DNA of 64,000 bases from Tragulus kanchil (GCA_022376925.1 JAIOJX010000004.1:1984001-2048000); one strand, 5' to 3'; shown: positions 11,108-22,360, counted from the stretch's first letter. The notes: generated from the sequence alone by a model not told the origin. Numbers and translations: made by a program.

Positions 11108-11321
11108 TGAAAGTGAAACTGTTATTCACTCAGTTGTGTCGAACTCTTTTTGACCCCATGGACTGTACCCACTAGGCTCTTCTATCCATGGAGTTCTCCA
11201 GGTAAGAATACTGAAGTTGGGTAGCCATCTCCGTCTCCTGGGAATCTTCTCAACCCAGGGATCAAACCCAGGTCTCCTGCATTACAGGATTCTTTACCAT
11301 CTGAGCCACCAGAGAAGGCCA
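11108..11321 (-). mobile_element. Bov-tA2 SINE, reverse orientation
   Basis: On the plus strand it reads 'cactcagttgtgtcgaactc', 'tgaccccatggactgtaccc', 'ggtaagaatactgaag', 'cccagggatcaaacccaggt' and ends 'gagccaccagagaaggcc', which is the reverse complement of the ruminant Bov-tA2. Diverged by scattered substitutions. Confidence 0.85.
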
Positions 11322-11355
11322 CACTCTCTATATGTAGCTACAAATCTATAGATTT

Positions 11356-11367
11356 AAGAAATGTTGA
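11356..11367. repeat. L1 target site duplication, 5' copy
   Basis: aagaaatgttga occurs here and again at 19412-19423 directly after the L1 poly(A). These bracket the SINE plus L1 compound insertion. Confidence 0.8.
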
Positions 11368-11371
11368 GGGA

Positions 11372-11699
11372 GGGGCTTCCCCTGGTGGTCCAGTGGGTAA
11401 GGACGCCGCCTTACAGTGCAAGGGCTGCCAGTTCGATCCCTAGCCTGGGAAGATCCCACGTGCCACGGAGTGGCTGGACCGATGTGTCCAATTACTGAGG
11501 CGGAGCTCTGGAGCGCACGAGCCCGGAGCCAGTGCTCTGCAGCGACAGATGCCACCGCGATGGGAGGCCCACAGGAGCCAGTGAACAAAGACGGATGAAA
11601 AATGGAGAAATGAAAGACCAACAGAAGTGGCCCGCCCGCTCCCCTCCCTCCCCAACCCCCGCCCAAAATAAATAAATGAATCTTAAAAAAAAAAAAAAA
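11372..11699 (+). mobile_element. tRNA-derived SINE inserted at the L1 5' junction
   Basis: The head holds a polymerase III A-box-like 'tggtccagtgggtaag' and a B-box-like 'agttcgatccc'. The body includes 'gccaccgcgatgggaggccc'; the tail has a C-rich block 'gtggcccgcccgctcccc' and ends in poly(A). Its target duplication aaatgttgaggga (11359-11371 and 11700-11712) spans the boundary between genomic target and L1 start, so the SINE arrived after the L1. Named here only as a tRNA-type SINE related to the artiodactyl CHR group. Confidence 0.85.
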
Positions 11700-11708
11700 A
11701 AATGTTGA

Positions 11709-12073
11709 GGGAACCCGGTGCCGCGAGGAGCCGCGGGCACCGCAAGGAGCCGCGGCGCAGATGCTAGTATGTGAACTAATATCACGGAACACCATAGCAA
11801 ACCAGACATAGAGCCTACATCCCCTGACCAATCATCAAACCAAGGATCCTCGGAGCAGAAGCCCTGATTCCAAGACCCCACACTACCACAGAACATACAA
11901 CACTACAGATTATTCACCTGTAAACAAGGTGTAACAGCACCCAAGACACAAATCACTGAACCCTTCTACAAGGATAGAAACCCAAAAGAAGGGAGAATTC
12001 AACCAGGAAGCCTGGAGGGAATAAGAACTCCACACACACAGACACACACAAAGAAACAAAAATTAACGTAATA
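11709..12073 (+). promoter_or_regulatory. L1 5' untranslated region
   Basis: About 365 bp between the target junction and the ORF1 start. It opens with a G/C-rich block ('cggtgccgcgaggagccgcg') that holds several CpG sites, as expected of an internal promoter. It is repeated at 12834-13198 by the tandem duplication. Whether it is full length cannot be judged without the family consensus. Confidence 0.6.
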
Positions 12074-12663
12074 ATGAAACATCAGAGAAACATGGCACAA
12101 ATGAAGGACCAACCTAGAGAAACACCACTTCAAATGACAGAGGAGGAGATAGACAAATTATCTGAAAGAGAATTCAGAAAAACTATACTAATGAGGATGC
12201 AAAACACTGAAAACAGAATATTAGAGGAAATTAGTGCACTGAGAAAAGACATGCAAGAAATGAAAAATAAGCAAATAGAGACCACCAACTCAATTGCTGA
12301 ACTCAAAAATACTATAGAAGGTTTCAACAGTAGAGTATCGGAGGCTGAAGAACGGATAAGTGAGCTGGAAGACAGAATGGTGGAAATAAGTGCTGAAGAA
12401 CAGAACAAAGCCCAAAGAATTAAAAGAACTGAGGATAGCATCAAAGACCTATGGGACAATATCAAACGCACAAACATTAGAATTATAGGAGTTCCAGAAG
12501 AAGAAGAAGAGAAGAAAGACTATGAAAAAATTCTTGAAGAGGTTATAGTTAAAAACTTCCCCAACATGGGAAAGGAGATAGTCAACCAAGTCCAGGAAGC
12601 ACAAAGAGTTCCATACAGGAGAAACCCCAGAAGAAACACACCAAGGCACATTCTAATCAAACT
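12074..12663 (+). pseudogene. Partial duplicate of L1 ORF1, fused to SINE sequence
   Basis: The first about 196 codons match the intact ORF1 at 13199. Then the frame runs into SINE-derived sequence (ATDATAMGGPQEP) because the tandem duplication restarts within the SINE, and it stops at 12724. It is a by-product of duplication D4, not an independent gene. One local difference from the intact copy is Asn-Met-Gly in place of Ser-Met-Arg. Confidence 0.9.
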
Positions 12664-13198
12664 TACAGCGACAGATGCCACCGCGATGGGAGGCCCACAG
12701 GAGCCAAAGAACAAAGACGGATGAAAATAGAGAAATGAAAGACCAACAGAAGTGGCCCGCCCGCTCCCCTCCCTCCCCAACCCCCGCCCAAAATAAATAA
12801 ATGAATCTTAAAAAAAAAAAAAAAAAATGTTGAGGGAACCCGGTGCCGCGAGGAGCCGCGGGCACCGCAAGGAGCCGCGGCGCAGATGCTAGTATGTGAA
12901 CTAATATCACGGAACACCATAGCAAACCAGACATAGAGCCTACATCCCCTGACCAATCATCAAACCAAGGATCCTCGGAGCAGAAGCCCTGATTCCAAGA
13001 CCCCACACTACCACAGAACATACAACACTACAGATTATTCACCTGTAAACAAGGTGTAACAGCACCCAAGACACAAATCACTGAACCCTTCTACAAGGAT
13101 AGAAACCCAAAAGAAGGGAGAATTCAACCAGGAAGCCTGGAGGGAATAAGAACTCCACACACACAGACACACACAAAGAAACAAAAATTAACGTAATA

Positions 13199-14092
13199 AT
13201 GAAACATCAGAGAAACATGGCACAAATGAAGGACCAACCTAGAGAAACACCACTTCAAATGACAGAGGAGGAGATAGACAAATTATCTGAAAGAGAATTC
13301 AGAAAAACTATACTAATGAGGATGCAAAACACTGAAAACAGAATATTAGAGGAAATTAGTGCACTGAGAAAAGACATGCAAGAAATGAAAAATAAGCAAA
13401 TAGAGACCACCAACTCAATTGCTGAACTCAAAAATACTATAGAAGGTTTCAACAGTAGAGTATCGGAGGCTGAAGAACGGATAAGTGAGCTGGAAGACAG
13501 AATGGTGGAAATAAGTGCTGAAGAACAGAACAAAGCCCAAAGAATTAAAAGAACTGAGGATAGCATCAAAGACCTATGGGACAATATCAAACGCACAAAC
13601 ATTAGAATTATAGGAGTTCCAGAAGAAGAAGAAGAGAAGAAAGACTATGAAAAAATTCTTGAAGAGGTTATAGTTAAAAACTTCCCCAGCATGAGAAAGG
13701 AGATAGTCAACCAAGTCCAGGAAGCACAAAGAGTTCCATACAGGAGAAACCCCAGAAGAAACACACCAAGGCACATTCTAATCAAACTAACGCAGACTAA
13801 ATATAAAGACAGATTACTAAAAGCAGCTAGGAGCAAACAACAAATAACATATAAAGGAAACCCCATACGTTTAACTGTGGATATCTCAACAGAAACCCTA
13901 CAGGCCAGAAGAGAATGGCAAGACACATTTAAACGGCTAAAAGAGAATAACCTGCAACCAAGAATTCTCTACCCAGCAAGAATCTCATTCAGAATCGATG
14001 GTGAAGTCAAAAGCTTCACAGACAAGCAAAAACTAAAAGAATTCTGTACCACAAAACCAGCCCTACAACAAGTGTTAAAGGACCTGATATAG
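13199..14092 (+). CDS. L1 ORF1 protein (RNA-binding nucleic-acid chaperone)
   Basis: A 297-codon open frame. ORF1p is the trimeric RNA-binding chaperone that coats L1 RNA in cytoplasmic ribonucleoprotein particles and is needed for retrotransposition. Residues about 20-130 are a charged coiled coil with heptad-like spacing (MQNTENRILEEISALRKDMQ, then SEAEERISELEDRM). Next is the RRM-like region (NIRIIGVPEEEEEKKDYEKI, about 133-152), then the C-terminal domain (NTPRHILIKL and ARISFRIDGEVKSFTDKQK). The first ATG followed by the coiled coil was taken as start. Length is slightly below the roughly 340 residues of human ORF1p. The frame is intact, but the real locus may hold one copy only: a partial copy precedes it because of duplication D4. 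ORF2 begins 57 bp downstream. Confidence 0.88.
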   Translation: MKHQRNMAQMKDQPRETPLQMTEEEIDKLSEREFRKTILMRMQNTENRILEEISALRKDMQEMKNKQIETTNSIAELKNTIEGFNSRVSEAEERISELEDRMVEISAEEQNKAQRIKRTEDSIKDLWDNIKRTNIRIIGVPEEEEEKKDYEKILEEVIVKNFPSMRKEIVNQVQEAQRVPYRRNPRRNTPRHILIKLTQTKYKDRLLKAARSKQQITYKGNPIRLTVDISTETLQARREWQDTFKRLKENNLQPRILYPARISFRIDGEVKSFTDKQKLKEFCTTKPALQQVLKDLI

Positions 14093-14149
14093 CCAATAAA
14101 TACAAGAGTAGGAGAAGCCTTACAAACCAAACCCCAAACTTCTAAGAAG

Positions 14150-17100
14150 ATGACAATAGGAACATTCATATCAATAATTACTTTGAACGTAAATGGTCTA
14201 AATGCTCCAACCAAACGACACAGGCTGGCTGAATGGATCCAGAAGCAAGACCCATATATATGCTGTTTACAAGAGACCCACTTCAGACCTAGAGACACCC
14301 ATAGACTGAAAGTGAAAGGCTGGAAAAAGATACTCCATGCAAATGGAAATCAAAAGAAAGCTGGAGTAGCAATCCTCATATCAGACAAAATAGACTTTAA
14401 AGTAAAGAAGATTCTAAGAGACAAGGCAGGTCACTACATCATGATTAAGGGATCTATCCAAGAGCAAGACATAACAGTCATGAATATCTACGCACCCAAC
14501 ACAGGGGCACCTCAATACATAAGACAGGTACTTTCAGACATAAAAGAAGAAATCAACAATAACACAATAATAGTAGGAGATTTTAACACTCCTCTCACAC
14601 CAATGGACAGATCAACAAAACAGAAAATTAATAAAGAAACACAAGCCTTAAATGCCACACTAGAAAAGATGGACCTCATCGATATCTTTAGGACGTTCCA
14701 TCCAAAAGCAGAAGAATACACTTTCTTCTCAAGTGCTCACGGAACATTCTCCAGGATAGACCACATCTTGGGCCACAAATCAAACCTCAATCCATTCAAG
14801 AAAACTGAAATTATATCAACCATCTTCTCGGACTATAATGCAATGCGACTAGAGATCAACTACCAGAAAAAAAAACCCTAAAAACACAAACACATGGAGA
14901 TTAAACAATACATACCTAAAAAACCGACTGATCATTGAGGAAATCAAAGGAGAAATTTAAAAATTCCTGGAAGAAAATGACAATGAACACACGACAGTGC
15001 AAAACCTATGGGATACTGCAAAAGCAGTTCTAAGAGGGAAATTTATAGCAATACAATCCCACCTCAAGAAACTAGGAAAATATGAAGCAGATGACCTAAT
15101 CTTCCGCTTAAAACAATTGGAGAAAGAAGAACAAAAACATCCTAAAGCCAGCAGAAGAAGAGAAATCATAAAGATCAGAGCAGCAATAAATGAGAAAGAA
15201 ACAAAAGAAACAATAGTAAGGATAAATAAAACAAAAAGCTGGTTCTTTGAAAAGATAAACAAAATTGACAAGCCACTGGCCAGACTCATTAAGAAAAAGA
15301 GAGAGAAGAACCAGGTCAACAAAATCAAAAATGAAAAAGGAGAGATTACAACAGATAATGCAGAAATCCAAAGGATTCTAAGAGACTATTATCAGCAACT
15401 CTATGGCAACAAACTGGACAACCTGGAAGAAATGGACAGTTTCTTGGAGAGGATTAATCCCCCAAGACTGAGCCAGGAAGAAACAGAAACTTTGAACAAC
15501 CCAATCACAAGCTCAGAAATCGAATTTGTGATTAAAAATCTACCCAAAAATAAAAGCCCAGGGCCAGATGGCTTCACAGCCGAATTCTACCAAACATTTA
15601 AAGAAGAGCTAATGCCTGTCCTTCTAAAACGCTTTCAAAAAATTGCACAGGAAGGAAAACTTCCAAACACATTCGACGAGGCCACCATCACCCTGATACC
15701 CAAACCAGGCAAAGACAACACAAAAAAGGAAAATTACAGGCCGATTTCACTGATGAACTTAGATGCCAAGATCCTCAACAAAATCCTAGATCTTTAGGAC
15801 GTTCCATCCAAAAGCAGAAGAATACACTTTCTTCTCAAGTGCTCACGGAACATTCTCCAGGATAGACCACATCTTGGGCCACAAATCAAACCTCAATCCA
15901 TTCAAGAAAACTGAAATTATATCAACCATCTTCTCGGACTATAATGCAATGCGACTAGAGATCAACTACCAGAAAAAAAAACCCTAAAAACACAAACACA
16001 TGGAGATTAAACAATACATACCTAAAAAACCGACTGATCATTGAGGAAATCAAAGGAGAAATTTAAAAATTCCTGGAAGAAAATGACAATGAACACACGA
16101 CAGTGCAAAACCTATGGGATACTGCAAAAGCAGTTCTAAGAGGGAAATTTATAGCAATACAATCCCACCTCAAGAAACTAGGAAAATATGAAGCAGATGA
16201 CCTAATCTTCCGCTTAAAACAATTGGAGAAAGAAGAAAAAAAACATCCTAAAGCCAGCAGAAGAAGAGAAATCATAAAGATCAGAGCAGCAATAAATGAG
16301 AAAGAAACAAAAGAAACAATAGTAAGGATAAATAAAACAAAAAGCTGGTTCTTTGAAAAGATAAACAAAATTGACAAGCCACTGGCCAGACTCATTAAGA
16401 AAAAGAGAGAGAAGAACCAGGTCAACAAAATCAAAAATGAAAAAGGAGAGATTACAACAGATAATGCAGAAATCCAAAGGATTCTAAGAGACTATTATCA
16501 GCAACTCTATGGCAACAAACTGGACAACCTGGAAGAAATGGACAGTTTCTTGGAGAGGATTAATCCCCCAAGACTGAGCCAGGAAGAAACAGAAACTTTG
16601 AACAACCCAATCACAAGCTCAGAAATCGAATTTGTGATTAAAAATCTACCCAAAAATAAAAGCCCAGGGCCAGATGGCTTCACAGCCGAATTCTACCAAA
16701 CATTTAAAGAAGAGCTAATGCCTGTCCTTCTAAAACGCTTTCAAAAAATTGCACAGGAAGGAAAACTTCCAAACACATTCGACGAGGCCACCATCACCCT
16801 GATACCCAAACCAGGCAAAGACAACACAAAAAAGGAAAATTACAGGCCGATTTCACTGATGAACTTAGATGCCAAGATCCTCAACAAAATCCTAGCAAAT
16901 AGAATTCAACGACATGTCAAAAAACTCATACACTATGATCAAGTCGGGTTCATCCCAGGCATGCAAGGTTTCTTCAACATATGCAAATCAATCAATGTGA
17001 TACACCATATCAACAAGTTGAAAGACAAAAATCACATGATCATTTCAATAGATGCAGAAAAAGCCTTCGACAAAGTACAACATCCATTTATGATAAAAAC

Positions 17101-19068
17101 TCTTCAGAAAATGGTCTTAGAAGGAACCTATCTCAACATAATAAAAACCATCTATGAGAAGCCCACAGCGAACATTATTGTTAATGGTGAAAAACTGAAA
17201 GCATTCCCTCTAAGATCAGGAACAAGACAGGGGTGCCCACTTTCACCACTCTTATTCAACATAGTCCTGGAAGTCCTAGCAATAGCAATAAGAGAAGAGA
17301 AAGAAATCAAAGGAATCCAAATTGGAAAGGAAGAAGTCAAGCTCTCTCTTTTTGCAGACGACATATTATACATAGAAAATCCCAAAGACATGGTTACAAA
17401 GCTACTAGAGCTAATCAATGAATTCAGCAAAGTCGCTGGATACAAAGTCAACACACAGAAGTCACTGGCATTCCTATACACAATGAAAAATCAGAAAATG
17501 AAATCAAAGAGGCAATCCCCTTCACCATTGCAACCAAAAGAATCAAATATCTAGGAATAAACCTACCCAAAGAAACAAAAGAATTGTACACAGAAAATTA
17601 CAAGACACTCATGAGAGACATTAAAGAAGACTTAAACAGATGGAAAGATATTCCATGTTCCTGGATCGGAAGAATCAATATTGTGAAAATGACCATACTA
17701 CCAAATATCACCTACAGATTCAATGCAATACCTATCCAACTACCATTGACATTTTTCACAGAACTAGACCAAATAATAACACAGTTCATATGGAAACACA
17801 GAAGACCTCAAATAGCCAAAGCAATCCTGGGGAAGAAGAATGGAGTTGGAGGGATCAGCCTCCCTAACTTCAGACTCTACTACAAAGCAACAATTATCAA
17901 GACAGTATGGTACTGGCACAAAAACAGAACTATAGACCAATGGAACAAGATTGAGAACCCAGAGATCAACCCATGCACCTATGGGTACCTTATTTTTGAC
18001 AAAGGAGGAGAAACTATAAAATGGGACAAAGACAGCCTCTTCAACAAATGGTGCTGGGAAAATTGGACAGCTACATGCAAAAAAATGAAGTTGGGACATT
18101 CCCTGACCCCATACACAAAGATCAACTCAAAATGGATTAAAGACCTAAATGTAAGACCAGAAACCTGAAAACTCTCAGAGGAGAATATAGACAAAACCCT
18201 CAAGGACATCAATCAAAGCAAGATCTTCCCTGACCCACCTACTAAAATCGTGGTACTGAAAAGAAAAGTCAACACGTGGGACCTCATGAAACTTAAAAGC
18301 TTTTGTACAGCGAAAGAAATTACAAAAAAGCTCAACAGACACCCCACAGAGTGGGAGAAAATCATAGCAAATGAAATGACAGACAAAGAATTAATCTCCA
18401 AAATCTACAAGCAACTCAGACAACTCAGCACAGGGAAAATGAGCAGCCCAATCAAAAAATGGGAAAAAGATTTAAAGAGACGTCTCTCCAAAGAGGACAT
18501 ACAGATGGCCCCAAAGCACATGAAACGATGCTCAACCTCGTTTATTATCAGAGAAATGCAAATTAAAACCACAATGAGATACCACCTCACACCCGTCAGA
18601 ATGGCCATCATCAACAAATCGACAGACAACAAATGCTGGAGAGGGTGTGGAGAAAAGGGAACCCTCTTGCATTGCTGGTGGGAATGTAAATTGATACAAC
18701 CTCTATGGAAGACAGTATGGAGATTCCTTAAAAAACTAAAAATAGAAGCACCCTATGACCCAGAAATCCCACTATTAGGCCTATATCCTGATGAAATCAA
18801 AACCGAAAAAGGCACCTGTACCCCAATGTTCACTGTAGCTCTCTATACAATAGCCAGAACATGGAAGCAACCTAGGTGTCCATCGACAAATGAATGGATC
18901 CAGAAGCTCTGGTACATATATACAATGGAATACTACTCAGCTGTTAAAAGAAATGCAGAAGACTCAGTCCTAATGAGTTGGCTGGCTCTAGAACCTATCA
19001 TAAAAAGTGAAGTAAGTCAAAAAGAGAAAGACAAGTATAGTATACTAACTCATATATATGGGATCTAG
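14150..19068 (+). pseudogene. L1 ORF2 (endonuclease/reverse transcriptase), disrupted
   Basis: ORF2p nicks target DNA and reverse-transcribes L1 RNA there. In order: endonuclease 14150-14881 (NVNGLNAP, LQETHF, VGDFNTPL, RIDHILG); linker ([13 protein letters not shown]); reverse transcriptase with FADD at 17351-17362; C-terminal cysteine region ([18 protein letters not shown]) and the YIYTMEYYSAVKRN motif; stop at about 19068. Breaks: a frameshift after the A run near 14869-14878; TAA at 14958-14960; duplication D5 (+1106 bp, which also shifts frame); a frameshift near 17480; TGA at 18166-18168. The usual catalytic His at the end of the endonuclease is Tyr229 (codon 14834-14836). With D5 collapsed the reading length is about 1,270 codons, the normal size, so the gene is complete but dead. 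Confidence 0.92.
14684..16895. repeat. Tandem duplication D5 inside L1 ORF2 (unit 1106 bp)
   Basis: Copy A is 14684-15789 and copy B is 15790-16895. The unit starts in the endonuclease region and ends in the reverse transcriptase region. Since 1106 is not a multiple of three it would by itself break ORF2. The copies differ by a Gln-to-Lys change in an A run (near 15131 versus 16237). Confidence 0.95.
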
Positions 19069-19411
19069 TAAGATGGTCATGATAACACACGCAGTGAACT
19101 CATGAAAAAACAGAGAATAGACATAAAGACATTGTGGAGACCGAACAGTGGGAGGGAGGCATGGAGGGAGTAACATGGAAGCCTATACTGTCATGTGTGG
19201 AAAAGATAGCTATGGTCATTGTGCTAAGGGAATAGGAGTACCTACAACCACTTGGGGCGATGGTCTGGAGGGATGGGAGGGGGGGAACTGGGTCAGGGGA
19301 GGGTCCAGGGATATGCATATGAATGATCTGGGAACATACATGTTGGTGAACAACAAAACTCTGTAAAATCTTTAAAATAAAGGAAAAAAAATAAAGAATA
19401 AAAAAAAAAAA
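19069..19411 (+). other. L1 3' untranslated region and poly(A)
   Basis: Follows the ORF2 stop; includes a G-rich tract, then AATAAA-like signals and an A-rich tail interrupted by 'taaagaat'. The target duplication aagaaatgttga starts at 19412. Confidence 0.85.
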
Positions 19412-19423
19412 AAGAAATGTTGA
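19412..19423. repeat. L1 target site duplication, 3' copy
   Basis: aagaaatgttga, matching 11356-11367. It is copied again at 20552-20563 by D6. Confidence 0.8.
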
Positions 19424-20054
19424 AAGCACTCACAATAAATTCATGCAATACCATCTCTTCCAGAGGCAACTGAGCTAGAGATGGGGAAGAACACACCATC
19501 ATAAAAGGAAATTGAAATTTTACCTGTGTCACTTTAAATTTTTACAAGGAAAATATGTTTACTTACATATGTTAAAAATGTTAAGATGAACAGCAAAATG
19601 CTAAAAGGAAATAAAACTGGTAAAGTTACTTTAGAGCTATATTTTTGAAGTATCTGAAACACAAGCTAACAGTGTGTGCTTAAGGCAATAAAAGCCAAGT
19701 CGTATCCGGGTCCTGATCCCAGCTACCATAACGTCTCCTCCTTCTCCTCCAGGCTGGGGGGGCACTGGGTGGCTAGACAGAGGTGAAGTCTCTCACAGGG
19801 GCCTGTCACAGAGTGTGTACTCTGTCAGTGTTCACTGCTACTCTTGTCCCTTCTTTTTACTGGCCACACTGACCTCTCCCATTCTCAGCGTTCAGGTCAT
19901 ATAGTAGCAGTTCAGTGACACCTGCCTCTCTAAGTTGTTTCCTCCAGCCCACTGTGTGTCTCTCAAAGTATCCTGCTGATTTCCTTTAGGACACTACTGA
20001 CAGTCTGTAATCACATCAAGGGGCCATTTTGGTTTTTACCCATTTATTCTTTTT

Positions 20055-20165
20055 CTCCCTCTACTCATAAGTGTATAAACTTCACAAAGGCAGGGACAGA
20101 ATGTGTTGTGTTCACTGCTGCTCCCCCAACACCCAGTGGAATTGTTGGCACAAGGTAGAGTTAGA
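20055..20165 (+). repeat. L2 fragment, 3' end
   Basis: Shows the classical L2 ending pattern: 'aaacttcacaaaggcaggga', then 'gtgttcactgctgctccccc', then a degenerate 'ggcacaaggtag'. Ancient and diverged. Second copy at 21195-21305 by D6. Confidence 0.5.
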
Positions 20166-21337
20166 GTAGTAGCAATAATCATAATAAGCTGCTATATATG
20201 GGATCTAGTAAGATGGTCATGATAACACACGCAGTGAACTCATGAAAAAACAGAGAATAGACATAAAGACATTGTGGAGACCGAACAGTGGGAGGGAGGC
20301 ATGGAGGGAGTAACATGGAAGCCTATACTGTCATGTGTGGAAAAGATAGCTATGGTCATTGTGCTAAGGGAATAGGAGTACCTACAACCACTTGGGGCGA
20401 TGGTCTGGAGGGATGGGAGGGGGGGAACTGGGTCAGGGGAGGGTCCAGGGATATGCATATGAATGATCTGGGAACATACATGTTGGTGAACAACAAAACT
20501 CTGTAAAATCTTTAAAATAAAGGAAAAAAAATAAAGAATAAAAAAAAAAAAAAGAAATGTTGAAAGCACTCACAATAAATTCATGCAATACCATCTCTTC
20601 CAGAGGCAACTGAGCTAGAGATGGGGAAGAACACACCATCATAAAAGGAAATTGAAATTTTACCTGTGTCACTTTAAATTTTTACAAGGAAAATATGTTT
20701 ACTTACATATGTTAAAAATGTTAAGATGAACAGCAAAATGCGAAAAGGAAATAAAACTGGTAAAGTTACTTTAGAGCTATATTTTTGAAGTATCTGAAAC
20801 ACAAGCTAACAGTGTGTGCTTAAGGCAATAAAAGCCAAGTCGTATCCGGGTCCTGATCCCAGCTACCATAACGTCTCCTCCTTCTCCTCCAGGCTGGGGG
20901 GGCACTGGGTGGCTAGACAGAGGTGAAGTCTCTCACAGGGGCCTGTCACAGAGTGTGTACTCTGTCAGTGTTCACTGCTACTCTTGTCCCTTCTTTTTAC
21001 TGGCCACACTGACCTCTCCCATTCTCAGCGTTCAGGTCATATAGTAGCAGTTCAGTGACACCTGCCTCTCTAAGTTGTTTCCTCCAGCCCACTGTGTGTC
21101 TCTCAAAGTATCCTGCTGATTTCCTTTAGGACACTACTGACAGTCTGTAATCACATCAAGGGGCCATTTTGGTTTTTACCCATTTATTCTTTTTCTCCCT
21201 CTACTCATAAGTGTATAAACTTCACAAAGGCAGGGACAGAATGTGTTGTGTTCACTGCTGCTCCCCCAACACCCAGTGGAATTGTTGGCACAAGGTAGAG
21301 TTAGAGTAGTAGCAATAATCATAATAAGCTGCTATAT

Positions 21338-21545
21338 ATTGAGCACTTACTTATGTATCAGGCATGTATTTACATGTTTTATATACACTAACTCATCTAA
21401 TGTCCTAATAACCCTTTTGAGTATGCATTAACATTGCCCTCATTTTATAGATGAAGAAACTGATACATAAGAGAGATTAAAAATTTGACATAGATCACAC
21501 AGCTGGTAAGTGTCAGAGCTGGGATTCTGTTCTTTAGTGCATTAC
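21338..21545 (-). repeat. MIR, reverse orientation
   Basis: Contains the reverse-strand MIR hallmarks: 'tgagcacttacttatgta', 'cattttatagatgaagaaac' and 'atcacacagctggtaagtg'. Confidence 0.75.
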
Positions 21546-22084
21546 AATATTTTATGATTGAATGAAGAATGCATTAGTTAATATGATACTGGTTTGTGGT
21601 GTTCCTGATATCCTTATGCTCCAAATACAAGTGGTGTGATTTGCCTTAGAATAAATGAGAATCATTAGCCTAATCGATAGAGTGACTATCTGCAGGGAGG
21701 TCAAAGCCATTAGGAGGAGAAAGAAGCTGTTTTCCATTGAGGCAGTAAATCGAGCTTTATGTGACAGGGCTGCAAACAAGGAGCAGGGTGTGCTTGTAGA
21801 GATGTGGGAAGCTCATCTGGCTCCAGACTGCGTTACCTGGAGAATACTCCCTGCCAAACCCAGTCACAGTCAGAGTTCCAAGATAGTTCTTGGAGCTGCA
21901 GAGAACTGACTGCCCCAAGAACCATGCCAAGGAAGTAAGAGAACCCAGCCTCTGAGTCAGGTGAGGGAGATTTCTGTTCTGTTCTGGCCTTTAGAGGCAA
22001 GTCCTTCCTGGAAGCCACACCTTATCTGTCCTGTTAGGTGGATCCCAGCTGCAGATGTCACGAGGAAAAATAATCATAATATAA
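21546..22084. other. Unassigned intergenic sequence
   Basis: No gene or clear repeat. The open frames of 60-84 residues overlap on both strands and show no family features. Confidence 0.45.
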
Positions 22085-22360
22085 GGCAGATAAGTTCACA
22101 GTGCTCTCACCACATGCCAGGTACTACATGAGAGGCTTTAGGTAAATTATCTCCTTTAATTCTCCTAATAACTCTGGAGGTTACTTCAACCTTCATTTTG
22201 CCAATAGCTGTTCTTCAGGCCACTGTTATGTTGAAGAAGTGTTATTTCTAATTCTCTTTTACAGATGAGGAAAGAGACCTAAAAAGATTAATCAAGTTGT
22301 CCAAGTTAGACACTGGCAGCATCAGAACTTGAACACAGGTCTCCCTAGTGCCAAACTCTC
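22085..22360 (-). repeat. MIR, reverse orientation
   Basis: Hallmarks are 'accacatgccaggtactaca', 'tttacagatgaggaaagaga' and a degenerate 'cagaacttgaacacaggtct'. Confidence 0.7.

Larger units (their letters stand above)
11540..13788. repeat. Tandem duplication D4 (unit about 1.12 kb)
   Basis: Copy A is 11540-12663 and copy B 12666-13788. The offset is 1126, falling to 1125 after a single-base difference. The unit starts in the middle of the SINE and ends within L1 ORF1, so it ignores all element boundaries. Copy differences include cagtgaac versus caaagaac, and an Asn-Met-Gly versus Ser-Met-Arg change in ORF1. Confidence 0.95.
11709..19411 (+). mobile_element. Near-full-length LINE-1 (L1)
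   Basis: The element contains a G/C-rich 5' untranslated region, ORF1, a 57-bp inter-ORF gap, ORF2, a 3' untranslated region with a G-rich block (gggatgggaggggggg near 19271) and a poly(A) tail. A 12-bp target duplication flanks it. Two tandem duplications (1126 and 1106 bp) lie inside. Without them the L1 is about 5.47 kb, close to full length. ORF1 is open in copy B. ORF2 has two frameshifts and two stop codons plus a substituted endonuclease residue, so it is not autonomous. Its low decay marks it as a fairly recent insertion compared with the MIR and L2 pieces. Confidence 0.92.
19053..21339. repeat. Tandem duplication D6 (unit 1140 bp)
   Basis: Copy A begins at 19053 and copy B at 20193, offset 1140, with a shared tatatat at the junction. 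The unit covers the last ORF2 codons, the L1 3' untranslated region, poly(A), target duplication and about 780 bp of flank. Only one substitution was noticed (near 19602 versus 20742). It creates a false second L1 3' end at 20209-20551. Confidence 0.95.

Noticed and set aside
11384..11440. True tRNA gene within the SINE heads
   Set aside because: A- and B-box-like motifs are present but no cloverleaf with a proper anticodon arm is conserved; these are tRNA-derived SINE heads.
11346..11896. Minus-strand frames of 134 and 161 codons with runs of Phe
   Set aside because: They are antisense translations of the SINE, its poly(A) and the L1 5' region.
12074..12724. A 216-codon frame taken as a separate protein
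   Set aside because: It is the first part of L1 ORF1 fused to SINE sequence by tandem duplication D4, not an independent gene.
12130..13602. 115-codon minus-strand frames rich in Ser and Leu
   Set aside because: They are the antisense of the ORF1 coiled coil, and appear twice only because of D4.
19053..21339. Two L1 insertions with the same 3' end and target site
   Set aside because: The flanking unique sequence is also repeated, so one insertion has been duplicated (D6).
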